Assembly (NCBI RefSeq): GCF_000420145.1
Contig: NZ_ATUJ01000004.1
Location: forward strand, 62,001-126,000
Direction of reading: 5' to 3'
Length of the DNA: 64,000 nucleotides
From: Paracoccus zeaxanthinifaciens ATCC 21588
GTDB lineage: Bacteria; Pseudomonadota; Alphaproteobacteria; Rhodobacterales; Rhodobacteraceae
Shown piece by piece: positions 39,927-48,069 of the stretch. Below the pieces are notes generated by a model. That model searched no databases and was not told the DNA's origin. It saw nothing but the letters and a program-made list of their open reading frames with translations. A program made the position numbers and the translations under genes. Every line of letters starts with the position of its first letter. The first letter of the stretch is position 1.

Positions 39927-40622
39927 TCAGATGACGGTCGGCAGATCGGCCGCCGCGATCATCAGCCGCGCCACCTCGGCCGAGGATTGCGGGTTCTGAC
40001 CGGTGACCAGCTTGCCGTCGGCAAGGGCATAGGACGACCAGTTCTCGCCCGCGCTGTATTCGCCGCCCTGCTCCTTCAGGCGGTCCTCCAGCAGGAAGGG
40101 GACGGTGCCCGACAGGCCCACGGCCTCTTCCTCGGAGTTCGAGAAACCGGCGACGCGGCGGCCCTTGATCAGCGGATCGCCGTTCGACAGCCTCGCGCCC
40201 AGAAGCCCCGCCGGACCGTGGCAGACTGCACCGACGACGGCGCCCTTCTCGAACGCCTCGGCCAGCAGGCGACCAAGCGCCTCGTTCTGGGGCAGGTCCC
40301 ACATGGTGCCGTGGCCGCCCGGCAGGAAGACGATGTCGCAGCCCGAGACCTGGACGTCCGCGACCTTCTCGGTGTTGTTCAGGCGGTTCATGGCGGCATC
40401 GTCGGCCAGGAAGCGGCGGACCTCGTCGGTCATCGCGTCATCGGCCTCGCTGCTGGGATCGGCGGGCGGGCGTCCGCCTTCGATGGACGCGATCTCGATG
40501 TGGTAACCGGCATCGGACAGCGCCCAGTAGGGGGCGGCCAGTTCTTCCCAGTAGAAGCCGGTGGGCGTGTCGGTGTCGCCCATCCTGCCATGCGAGGTGA
40601 GGATGATCAGTGCCTTGGGCAT
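39927..40622 (-). CDS. DJ-1/PfpI-family glutamine amidotransferase-like protein (Hsp31-like)
   Basis: A 231-residue DJ-1/PfpI protein. The nucleophile elbow is AVCHGPAG (Cys134, His135), PGGHGTMWDLP lies before it, and an N-terminal FYWEE segment carries the conserved acidic residue of glyoxalase III/Hsp31-type enzymes. Related proteins convert methylglyoxal to lactate or act as chaperones. The start has a GGAG site. It lies 43 bases after the EamA gene on the same strand, so it may be co-transcribed. Confidence 0.88.
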   Translation of the reverse strand: MPKALIILTSHGRMGDTDTPTGFYWEELAAPYWALSDAGYHIEIASIEGGRPPADPSSEADDAMTDEVRRFLADDAAMNRLNNTEKVADVQVSGCDIVFLPGGHGTMWDLPQNEALGRLLAEAFEKGAVVGAVCHGPAGLLGARLSNGDPLIKGRRVAGFSNSEEEAVGLSGTVPFLLEDRLKEQGGEYSAGENWSSYALADGKLVTGQNPQSSAEVARLMIAAADLPTVI

Positions 40623-40665
40623 GGTGGTCTCCGATAGCTGTTCGACCAACAAATGTATGGCCGTC

Positions 40666-41604
40666 CTAGCGGGTTCCATCGCCCCGGCGCCGACGGGACG
40701 CGCGCAGCAGGCTGCCGACCACCTGCCTGCCGCCGCCGCGCAGACGGGCCTCGCGCCACATGGCATAGCCCCCTGCCCCCGCGATCAGCGCCGCACCCGC
40801 CAGCGTGATGGCGTCGGGCCGTTCGCCGAAGACGAGGGCCGCGATGATCAGCGCAAAGCCCAGCCGGGCATAGCGGAAGGGCGCGACCATCGACGCCTCG
40901 CCCATGCGCAGGGCCGCGACCATGACCGCGTATCCGCTGACGCCGAAGACGACGGTCCCCGCGACATGGACCCACTCGATCGGCGTCGGCATGGCCAGCG
41001 TTTCGGAGCGCAGCAGGATCAGCACGATGCCCGCCGGAACGATCGCGCCATAGGCCGCACCCGACAGGATGTCGGATGGCAGATCGGCAGGGACCAGCCG
41101 CGTGACCAGATCGCGCAGCGCCAGACCGAAGACCCCGACCACGGCCCACAGCATCACCGGATCGAAGGATTGCGTGCCGGGCCGCAGGATCAGCAGGACG
41201 CCCGCAAAGCCCAGGATCACCGACAGCCAGCGACGCCAGCCGACCGTCTCGCCCAGGAACAGCGCCCCGCCCATGACCAGCGCCAGCGGCAGCACCTGAA
41301 GGATCGCGGCAGTCGCGGCCAGGTCGCCCTTGGCCAGCGCGGTGACGAAACCGACGGCGCCGATGATCTCGCCCAGGGTGCGCAGCAGGACGACGGGGCG
41401 AAGGATATCGCGCGACAGCATGCGACCGCCCCGCAGGCGCAGTCTGATCCAGAAGATCGCCGCACCCGGCAGGCCGGTCAGGACCAGAAGCAGCCCGACG
41501 CCCATGCCGGCGCCCAGCAGCTTGATGAAGGCGTCCTCGATCGCGAACAGCGCCATCGCGGCGACCATCAGCAGTGCCGCGCGGCCATTCGCCTCGGCGC
41601 TCAT
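40666..41604 (-). CDS. EamA/DMT-family transporter
   Basis: A 312-residue membrane protein with about ten helices and two EamA repeats. Segments such as DLAATAAILQVLPLALVMGGALFLGE and MVAPFRYARLGFALIIAALVFGE are typical drug/metabolite transporter helices. The substrate is unknown. Its ATG overlaps the HAD gene stop by four bases (ATGA), so the two are coupled. Confidence 0.88.
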   Translation of the reverse strand: MSAEANGRAALLMVAAMALFAIEDAFIKLLGAGMGVGLLLVLTGLPGAAIFWIRLRLRGGRMLSRDILRPVVLLRTLGEIIGAVGFVTALAKGDLAATAAILQVLPLALVMGGALFLGETVGWRRWLSVILGFAGVLLILRPGTQSFDPVMLWAVVGVFGLALRDLVTRLVPADLPSDILSGAAYGAIVPAGIVLILLRSETLAMPTPIEWVHVAGTVVFGVSGYAVMVAALRMGEASMVAPFRYARLGFALIIAALVFGERPDAITLAGAALIAGAGGYAMWREARLRGGGRQVVGSLLRASRRRRGDGTR

Positions 41605-42293
41605 GCTCTGCGGATCCAGTCCAGAAGGTCGGGCAGTTCGGCCAGCGTCGCGATCCGGCGGAAGCGCGGATCCTCGGGCTCGTCGGCATGTTCCAGCACC
41701 CAGGTCATCTCGTGCGGGACATGCACGCCCCAGCCGCCAAGCTCGATCACCGGGATCACGTCGCTTTTCAGCGAATTGCCGGCCATCAGGAAGGTTTCGG
41801 GGGCGATCCCCTGCGCGGCAAGGACGCGGGCATAGGCCTCGGGCGATTTCTCGGCCAGGATCTCGACCGAGGCGAAGCGTTCCGCAAGGCCCGACGCCGC
41901 GACCTTGCGTTCCTGGTCCATCAGGTCGCCCTTGGTGATCAGCATCAGGCGATGGCCGGACAGGCGGTCCAGCGCATCCTCGACCCCCGGCAGCAGGTTG
42001 ACGGGATGTGCCAGCATCTCCTGCCCCAATTCCAGGATGCGGTGGATCGTGCGACCGTCCACCGCGCCGTCGGTCAGCTGGATCGCGGTTTCCACCATCG
42101 ACAGCATGAACCCCTTGATGCCATAGCCATAGCGTTCGAGGTTCGCGCGTTCCACATCGACCAGCCGCGCGGCGATGTCGCCCGGTTCGGCATGGGCCGA
42201 CAGCATCGCGCAGAATTCTTCTTCGGTCAGCCGGAAGAAGCTCTCGTTTTCCCACAGGGTGTCGTCGGCATCGAGGCCGATGGCGCGGATCAT
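41601..42293 (-). CDS. HAD-superfamily hydrolase
   Basis: A 230-residue HAD phosphatase-like protein. Motif I is GLDADDTLW (Asp8, Asp10), motif II falls in LMLITKGD, and motif III/IV is the KSPEAYARVL and GNSLKSDVIP region. Phosphatase activity on a small metabolite is likely, but the substrate is unknown. A good AGGAGG site supports the start at 42293. It is the first gene of the HAD-EamA-PfpI group. Confidence 0.87.
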   Translation of the reverse strand: MIRAIGLDADDTLWENESFFRLTEEEFCAMLSAHAEPGDIAARLVDVERANLERYGYGIKGFMLSMVETAIQLTDGAVDGRTIHRILELGQEMLAHPVNLLPGVEDALDRLSGHRLMLITKGDLMDQERKVAASGLAERFASVEILAEKSPEAYARVLAAQGIAPETFLMAGNSLKSDVIPVIELGGWGVHVPHEMTWVLEHADEPEDPRFRRIATLAELPDLLDWIRRA

Positions 42294-42448
42294 GTGCCCT
42301 CCTGGCGCCCGCATGGGGCGATTTGTCCGCACCCGCGCGATTGAGCGGCGGGGGCGCTGATGCTATGATACCGGCTGCATGCGGGATCGCGAAGACCGGG
42401 TCAACCGGCGGACCGCTGCCCGAGGATCAGGAAACCGAGGAGACAGTC

Positions 42449-42751
42449 ATGTTCAATCGCCTAGTGATCGCGGCCGCCGCGGTCGTGCTGACGACGCCGC
42501 TTGCGATGGCGGGGCCCATCGACAACGCATGCGTCCGTTCCGACCGCGCGCGCGGCAACGCCCCCCTGTGCGGCTGCATCCAGCAGGTCGCCAACCGGTC
42601 GCTGTCGCGGTCCGACCAGCGCCGCGCGGCGCAGTTCTTCCGCGACCCGCACCGCGCCCAGGAAGTGCGGATGTCCAAGCGCGATTCCGACAACGCCTTC
42701 TGGCGCCGCTATCGCAACTTCGCCTCCCAGGCCGAGGCGCTGTGCCGGTAA
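42449..42751 (+). CDS. Small secreted cysteine-containing protein, function unknown
   Basis: A 100-residue protein with a signal peptide (about 1-21, ending LAMAGP) and a GAGGAG site. The mature part has four cysteines (ACVRSDR, LCGCIQQVA and a C-terminal ALCR) that could form two disulfides, and an Arg-rich segment near RMSKRDSDNAFWRRYRNF. I do not recognise a characterised family; similar small proteins are common in Rhodobacterales. Its end overlaps the start of the sirtuin gene by 10 bases. Confidence 0.78.
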   Translation: MFNRLVIAAAAVVLTTPLAMAGPIDNACVRSDRARGNAPLCGCIQQVANRSLSRSDQRRAAQFFRDPHRAQEVRMSKRDSDNAFWRRYRNFASQAEALCR

Positions 42752-43434
42752 GCCGTTTGCGGATCACGGTGCTGACCGGCGCCGGTATCTCGGCCGAGAG
42801 CGGGTTGCCGACCTTCCGCGCCTCGGACGGGCTGTGGGAAGATCACCGGATCGAGGACGTGGCCACGCCCGAGGGCTTTGCCCGCGATCCCGAACTGGTG
42901 CATCGATTCTACAACATGCGCCGTGCCGCGGCGTCCGAGGCGCAGCCGAACGCGGCGCATCGCGCGCTGGCGCAGCTGCAGGATCATCACGACCTGACGC
43001 TGGTCACGCAGAACGTCGACGCACTGCACGAACGCGGCGGCAGCCGCGACGTGATCCACATGCATGGCGCGCTGGACGGGGCCCTGTGCGCGGAATGCGA
43101 CCATCGCTGGCCCGCGCCCGCAATCATGTCGCCGGACGACCGCTGCCCCAACTGCGCCGCGCCCGCGACCCGGCCCGACATCGTCTGGTTCGGAGAGATC
43201 CCCTATCACATGGACCGGATCTGGACAGCGCTGGAGGGCGCGGACCTGTTCGTCGCGATCGGCACGTCGGGCAACGTCTATCCCGCGGCGGGATTTGCGC
43301 AGCACGCGTCGCGCAACGGGGTCGAGTGCGTCGAACTGAACCTTCAGACCAGCATGAACGCCCGAGATTTCGACCGCCAGATCATGGGCCCGGCATCCGA
43401 GACCGTGCCCGAATGGGTCGCCACGCTGCTATAG
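42742..43434 (+). CDS. cobB: NAD-dependent protein deacylase (Sir2/CobB family)
   Basis: A 230-residue sirtuin that removes acyl groups from lysine using NAD. Motifs are GAGISAESGLPTFR, TQNVDALHERGG, the catalytic His in HMHGAL and a zinc site of two CxxC pairs (CAECDHRW and CPNCAAP). FYNMRR keeps the Tyr/Arg pair of class III sirtuins, so desuccinylation is plausible. The start is probably the GTG at 42742, overlapping the preceding gene; a TTG at 42757 is an alternative. It converges on the ParA gene, with adjacent stops in the sequence CTATAG. Confidence 0.92.
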   Translation: MPVSRLRITVLTGAGISAESGLPTFRASDGLWEDHRIEDVATPEGFARDPELVHRFYNMRRAAASEAQPNAAHRALAQLQDHHDLTLVTQNVDALHERGGSRDVIHMHGALDGALCAECDHRWPAPAIMSPDDRCPNCAAPATRPDIVWFGEIPYHMDRIWTALEGADLFVAIGTSGNVYPAAGFAQHASRNGVECVELNLQTSMNARDFDRQIMGPASETVPEWVATLL

Positions 43435-44061
43435 CCGGGACAGGATCTCGTCGGTCAAGCCGTTGACCTCGTCGCTGGCGGGGCCGCGCCGCGCGGTTTC
43501 CGATGCGCCCAGCCCCGCGCCGAGGCTCTCGGCATATGCCACGCGGTTCGCAAGCTGCGTATCGGCCAGTGCCGCGCCCAGGCCCTGCGCCCCTGCCGCG
43601 ACCTCGGCCGCAAGGCGGGTATTGGGTCGGGTGCGGTTCAGCACGATCAGTACGTCCGCCTTTTCGCGCTTGGCCAGGTCCAGCACGCCTTCAGTCGCCC
43701 ACAGGTCCACCTGGCTGCTGGCGACGGGCACCAGAACAAGGTCGGCCACGCGCAGCGCCGGGCGCAGGTCGCTGTCGATCTTGGGCGGCGTGTCGATGAT
43801 GACGAAATCGAAGCGCTTCTTCAGCTTCTCGGATTCGTAGCTGGCACCCCATGCGGAAGAGGTCGAGAAATCCATCGCCTCGTCCTCGCCCCTCGACTGC
43901 ATGCGTTCCATGAACCAGCGGCCCATGCTGCCCTGCGGATCGGTATCGACCAGCGCCACGGAATGGCCCCGCGCGTGCAGGCAGACGGCCAGGTTAACCG
44001 CCAGCGTCGTCTTGCCCGATCCGCCCTTCTGCTGCGCGACGGTGATGATGCGGCCTGCCAT
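43429..44061 (-). CDS. ParA-family ATPase, orphan
   Basis: A 210-residue ParA/MinD-like ATPase. The deviant Walker A is KGGSGKTT in VAQQKGGSGKTTLAVNLA, the switch region is DTDPQGSMGRW, and Walker B is DFVIIDTPPK. It lacks an N-terminal DNA-binding helix, as in small ParA proteins that position plasmids, chemoreceptor clusters or other cargo. No ParB or partition site is visible nearby. The start at 44061 fits the family. Confidence 0.9.
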   Translation of the reverse strand: MAGRIITVAQQKGGSGKTTLAVNLAVCLHARGHSVALVDTDPQGSMGRWFMERMQSRGEDEAMDFSTSSAWGASYESEKLKKRFDFVIIDTPPKIDSDLRPALRVADLVLVPVASSQVDLWATEGVLDLAKREKADVLIVLNRTRPNTRLAAEVAAGAQGLGAALADTQLANRVAYAESLGAGLGASETARRGPASDEVNGLTDEILSRL

Positions 44062-44220
44062 GAAGATGCCCCTTACCGATGGTCCTTCCGGGCAGGTTAA
44101 CGAAGCGTCACGCGATTGCACGGAATTTCTGCGCTTGCATCATCTTGGTGGTGCAGCAGGATTGCACACCCCGGAAAGCGCGGGCATGTTTGCACAAAAT
44201 GAAAAGACAGGAGCACAGGG

Positions 44221-45273
44221 ATGACGCCGATCTTCGACGGCCACAACGATCTTTTGCAACGCATCGTCGCGGCCGGAGCCGGCGGACAGGACCTGTGGCT
44301 GAACGGGAACGGGCGCGGCCACCTGGACCTGCCGCGCATCCGCAAGGGCGGCATGGTCGGCGGCTTCTTCGCGATCTGGGTGCCCTCGCCCGCCGGTCTG
44401 GACGATGATGAGAGCCTTCGCCAGCTCGAGAATCCGCCCTTCCGACTGCCCCTGCCCGAGCCGATCGCCCCGGACGCCGCCCTGCCCCATGCGATGGCGC
44501 AGGCCGCAGCCCTGCTGTCGCTGGAACGCACCGGCACGCTGCGCGTCGTTCGCGACGCCGCCGATCTGCGCGACGCCATCGCGCAGGGCCAGATCGCCGC
44601 GATCATGCACATGGAGGGGATCGAGGCGATCCCGGACATGGACGCGCTGCATCTGTGGCACCGGATGGGGCTGCGGTCGCTCGGGCCGGTCTGGTCGCGG
44701 AACACGCGCTTTGCCGAAGGGGTGCCCTTCGCCTTCCCTGCCACGCCCGATATCGGTGCGGGCCTCAGCGCGGACGGCAAGCGGCTGGTCGCGGAATGCA
44801 ACAAGCTGGGGATCATGCTGGACCTGTCGCATCTGAACGAGGCCGGTTTCGACGATGTCGCCGCGCTGTCGGATGCACCGCTGGTCGCCAGCCACAGCTG
44901 CGCCCACGCGCTTTGTGAAAGCAGCCGGAACCTGACGGATCGACAGCTTGAGGTCATCGCCCAAAGCCGCGGCCTCGTCGGTCTGAACTTCGCTTCGAGC
45001 TTCCTGCGCAAGGACGGGCGGCGTCTGCCGCTGGACGATCTGGACGTGATGATCCGCCACATGGACCACATGATGGGCATCCTAGGCGAGGACGGCGTGG
45101 CGCTCGGGTCGGATTTCGATGGCGCGTTGATGCCCGCCGACCTTGCGGATGCGGCAGCGCTTCCGAACCTCGTCGCCGCGATGGAAAAGGCAGGCTATGG
45201 GCAGGAGTTGATCGCCAAGATCACGCACCGGAACTGGATTTCGGCGCTGGAACGCACCTGGAAGCCCACCTGA
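44221..45273 (+). CDS. Dipeptidase (M19 family, soluble)
   Basis: A 350-residue M19 zinc dipeptidase without a signal peptide. Metal-site motifs are FDGHNDLL, HMEGIE, ASHSCAHAL and GSDFDGAL. It differs from the membrane-anchored M19 at 36236, which shares only the motifs. It probably acts on dipeptides or related amide substrates in the cytoplasm. An intergenic hairpin separates it from rodZ. Confidence 0.93.
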   Translation: MTPIFDGHNDLLQRIVAAGAGGQDLWLNGNGRGHLDLPRIRKGGMVGGFFAIWVPSPAGLDDDESLRQLENPPFRLPLPEPIAPDAALPHAMAQAAALLSLERTGTLRVVRDAADLRDAIAQGQIAAIMHMEGIEAIPDMDALHLWHRMGLRSLGPVWSRNTRFAEGVPFAFPATPDIGAGLSADGKRLVAECNKLGIMLDLSHLNEAGFDDVAALSDAPLVASHSCAHALCESSRNLTDRQLEVIAQSRGLVGLNFASSFLRKDGRRLPLDDLDVMIRHMDHMMGILGEDGVALGSDFDGALMPADLADAAALPNLVAAMEKAGYGQELIAKITHRNWISALERTWKPT

Positions 45274-45279
45274 ACGAAA

Positions 45280-45305
45280 AAGGCCCGGTCGATGGACCGG
45301 GCCTT
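45280..45305. terminator. Bidirectional terminator between the M19 dipeptidase and rodZ
   Basis: An 11-bp stem AAGGCCCGGTC/GACCGGGCCTT with a GATG loop; A-runs on the plus side give T-runs on the minus strand. Confidence 0.85.
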
Positions 45306-45310
45306 GTCAT

Positions 45311-46570
45311 TCATTCCGACGTCTGATCGTCGGGCGGTGTGCCGGTATCCGCCTGCGCGACGGCCACCATCTCGGCCAGTTCGGGGTCGGCCCCCAGATC
45401 GGCAAGCTGATACGCCTGGGTCAGGCTGTCGGATGCCAGCGCGATATTGCTGACGACCTGCGCACCCGGCGCGGCAGGGCCATAGGTCTGTCCGTTCACC
45501 GCGAAGTAGATCGCACCGGAATTGCCCGTCCGCAGGGTCGGCGCCTCTTCCAGCTTGGGCAGGGTGAAGCGTTCGCCCGCATCCATGATCTTTTCCAGAA
45601 GGACCGTGCCATCGGCTGCCTTGACGCGGACCCATGCGGGACGCGCGGCCATCAGCTCCAGCTCGGGCGCATCGGGGGCGGTCGTGCTGACGCCTGCCTC
45701 GGCCACCTGCTGTTCCGGCTGCGAGGGGCCCTCGACCTCGGTCGGCTGCGACACCTCGGTCACCTGCCCTGCGGCGGCGATCACGCTCTCGACCGCGGCG
45801 GCATTCTCGATGATGCCCGGATCGATGGCCGCGATGGGGCCGTCGCGCGCGGTCAGCACCGGCGCTTCGAGGATCTGCGGACGATAGAGACGGTCCAGCG
45901 ATTCCGGCTGCGGCAGGTTCTGCGCAAGCGTCGCGCTGCCGTTCTGTTCGATGGTCGGGTCCACGATGCCCGCGCCCTTGGTCGGGTCAAGCTCGGCCAC
46001 GATGCTGGGCGTGTCGTCGCCCGGCGCAAGCGTGACGCGCTGCACCTCTTGCAGGACGGCATAGCCGCCATAGGCAAGCCCGCCGATCAGCGCGACCAGA
46101 ACCAGCATCGCGCCGACGGCACCGGGCTGGATCTCGGACCAGAAGCTTTTCTTCTGCGGGATGAACAGCGCACGGGGATTGGCCAGCGCCTCGGCCGGGT
46201 CCGAGGGACGGCGTGCGGGCTTGGGACCGGATGCTGCGGCGGCCATGCCGTGGGTCGGCTGGAAACCGGATTCCTGGCAGAACCGGCGGAAGGTCCAGTC
46301 GGGGTCCATGCCCAGATAACGGGCATAGGAACGCACATAGCCCGAGATGAAACTGGGCGTGTCGAACGACGTGATATCGCAATTCTCGATCGCGGCGACA
46401 TAGGACGCCCTGATGCGCAGCTCTCGCTGAACATCAAGCAGCGACTTGCCCAAAGTCGCCCGCTCGCCCCGCATGAGATCGCCCAAACGTGTATCTTCGT
46501 CGAGGAAATGCACGTCTTCCTCCACTTGCACGAAGTCCTCTGCCGGGTGTTTTGCCCGCAGCCTGCTCAT
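45311..46570 (-). CDS. rodZ: Cell-shape protein RodZ-like (HTH, membrane helix, DUF4115)
   Basis: A 419-residue bitopic protein. Residues 28-100 are a HTH_25 domain (RGERATLGKSLLDVQRELRIR), residues 151-172 a single membrane helix, and the C-terminal part carries the DUF4115 periplasmic domain (WVRVKAADGTVLLEKIMDAGE). RodZ links MreB to the peptidoglycan elongation machinery. The long Pro/Glu-rich linker (180-320) is variable in the family. No mreB gene lies in this window. Confidence 0.9.
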   Translation of the reverse strand: MSRLRAKHPAEDFVQVEEDVHFLDEDTRLGDLMRGERATLGKSLLDVQRELRIRASYVAAIENCDITSFDTPSFISGYVRSYARYLGMDPDWTFRRFCQESGFQPTHGMAAAASGPKPARRPSDPAEALANPRALFIPQKKSFWSEIQPGAVGAMLVLVALIGGLAYGGYAVLQEVQRVTLAPGDDTPSIVAELDPTKGAGIVDPTIEQNGSATLAQNLPQPESLDRLYRPQILEAPVLTARDGPIAAIDPGIIENAAAVESVIAAAGQVTEVSQPTEVEGPSQPEQQVAEAGVSTTAPDAPELELMAARPAWVRVKAADGTVLLEKIMDAGERFTLPKLEEAPTLRTGNSGAIYFAVNGQTYGPAAPGAQVVSNIALASDSLTQAYQLADLGADPELAEMVAVAQADTGTPPDDQTSE

Positions 46571-46677
46571 CCCGAATGCCTCATCCGCCCCTATGGCCCA
46601 CTCCGAATCGGAGATTAGGCCAGCTTCTTTACCAACACGTTATCACGGCGGCGAGAGCAGTTCACGGGCAGATTTCG

Positions 46678-47907
46678 TCAGGCGCTCAATTCGGCACGAT
46701 TCAGCGCGCATTGGGACCAGAGGTTGTCCATCGCGCGCACCAGGTGGTCGATCTGCTTGGGATCGTGCACCGGCGAGGGCGTGAAGCGCAGCCGCTCGGT
46801 CCCGCGCGGAACGGTCGGGAAGTTGATCGGCTGGACATAGATGCCGAAATCGCGCAGCAGCATGTCGGACAGCGCCTTGCAATGCACCGGGTGCCCGACA
46901 TGGACCGGCACGATATGGCTGCCATGGTCGATGATCGGCATGCCAAGCGATTTCAGGCGCATCTTCAGGATGCGCGCATGCAGCTGCTGGGCGTCGCGCA
47001 GCTTCTGCCCCTCGGGCGTCTTCAGGAACGCGATCGAGGCCGCAGCACCCGCAGCCACCGCCGGCGGAAGCGAGGTCGTGAAGATGAAGCCCGGCGCATA
47101 GGACCGCACCGCGTCGCACATCTTGGCGCTGGCCGCGATATAGCCGCCGAAGACGCCGAACGCCTTGCCGAGCGTGCCGTTGATGATGTCGATCCGCCCC
47201 GTTAGGCGGTCGCGTTCGGACACCCCGCCGCCGCGCGGGCCGTACATGCCGACCGCGTGAACCTCGTCCAGATAGGTCAGGGCACCGAATTCCTCGGCAA
47301 TGTCGCAGATCGCCTCGATCGGGCCGAAATCGCCGTCCATGGAATAGATCGACTCGAACGCGATCAGCTTGGGGGCGGCAGGGTCGTCGGCTTCCAGCAG
47401 TTCGCGCAGGTGGTCCAGATCGTTGTGGCGGAAGATGCGCTTGGCGCCGCCGTTGCGCTTGATCCCCTCGATCATCGAGGCGTGGTTCAGCGCGTCCGAG
47501 TAGATGATCAGGCCCGGGAACAGCTTGGGCAGCGTCGAAAGCGTCGCGTCATTGGCGATATAGGCGCTGGAGAAGACCAGCGCGGCCTCTTTGTGGTGCA
47601 GATCGGCCAGCTCGGCTTCGAGGCGCTTGTGATAGACGGTCGTCCCGCTGATGTTGCGCGTGCCGCCCGATCCCGCGCCGGTGGCGTCCAGCGCCTCGTG
47701 CATGGCCGACAGAACCGCCGGATGCTGGCCCATGCCCAGATAGTCGTTGCCGCACCAGACCGTGATTTCCTGCTTCTGCCCGTCCGGACGGTTCCAGACC
47801 GCCTGGGGGAAACGGCCCTTGTCACGCTCGATATCGATGAAGGTGCGATAGCGCCCTTCGTCGTGAAGCCGTGCAATGGCAGAATCCAGAGCAGCGTCGT
47901 AATTCAT
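46678..47907 (-). CDS. hemA: 5-aminolevulinate synthase
   Basis: The PLP enzyme that condenses glycine and succinyl-CoA, the first step of the C4 haem/tetrapyrrole pathway of alphaproteobacteria. The 409-residue length and the pyridoxal lysine Lys248 in NGTLGKAFG match Rhodobacter ALAS. Other segments are [10 protein letters not shown] and [17 protein letters not shown]. An FNR-like box (47971-47984) lies 64 to 77 bases upstream. It is divergent from the M20 peptidase gene. Confidence 0.98.
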   Translation of the reverse strand: MNYDAALDSAIARLHDEGRYRTFIDIERDKGRFPQAVWNRPDGQKQEITVWCGNDYLGMGQHPAVLSAMHEALDATGAGSGGTRNISGTTVYHKRLEAELADLHHKEAALVFSSAYIANDATLSTLPKLFPGLIIYSDALNHASMIEGIKRNGGAKRIFRHNDLDHLRELLEADDPAAPKLIAFESIYSMDGDFGPIEAICDIAEEFGALTYLDEVHAVGMYGPRGGGVSERDRLTGRIDIINGTLGKAFGVFGGYIAASAKMCDAVRSYAPGFIFTTSLPPAVAAGAAASIAFLKTPEGQKLRDAQQLHARILKMRLKSLGMPIIDHGSHIVPVHVGHPVHCKALSDMLLRDFGIYVQPINFPTVPRGTERLRFTPSPVHDPKQIDHLVRAMDNLWSQCALNRAELSA

Positions 47908-47970
47908 GGCGGGCGTTCCCTTGCGTAACCTGGCTGGGTGCGATCATCTGCGATCACGCGCGTTGCCGCC

Positions 47971-47984
47971 TTGATAGAGGTCAA
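47971..47984. promoter_or_regulatory. FNR/FnrL-like box upstream of hemA
   Basis: TTGAT-AGAG-GTCAA differs from the FNR consensus TTGAT-N4-ATCAA by one base. It lies 64-77 bases before hemA and 86-99 before the M20 gene, in a 162-base divergent region. FnrL control of hemA is established in Rhodobacter; the site here is inferred. Confidence 0.7.
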
Positions 47985-48069
47985 AGCGCCGAAGTGACAG
48001 TCTAAAAACGATGCATCCGGTAAAAGATGCCTCGTCAAACCCAACAAAAACAGTGGAAAGATAGGTTTC

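Noticed and set aside
37920..40637. Long open frame (about 905 codons) antisense to lepA and the PfpI gene
   Set aside because: Shadow of two well-supported genes on the other strand.
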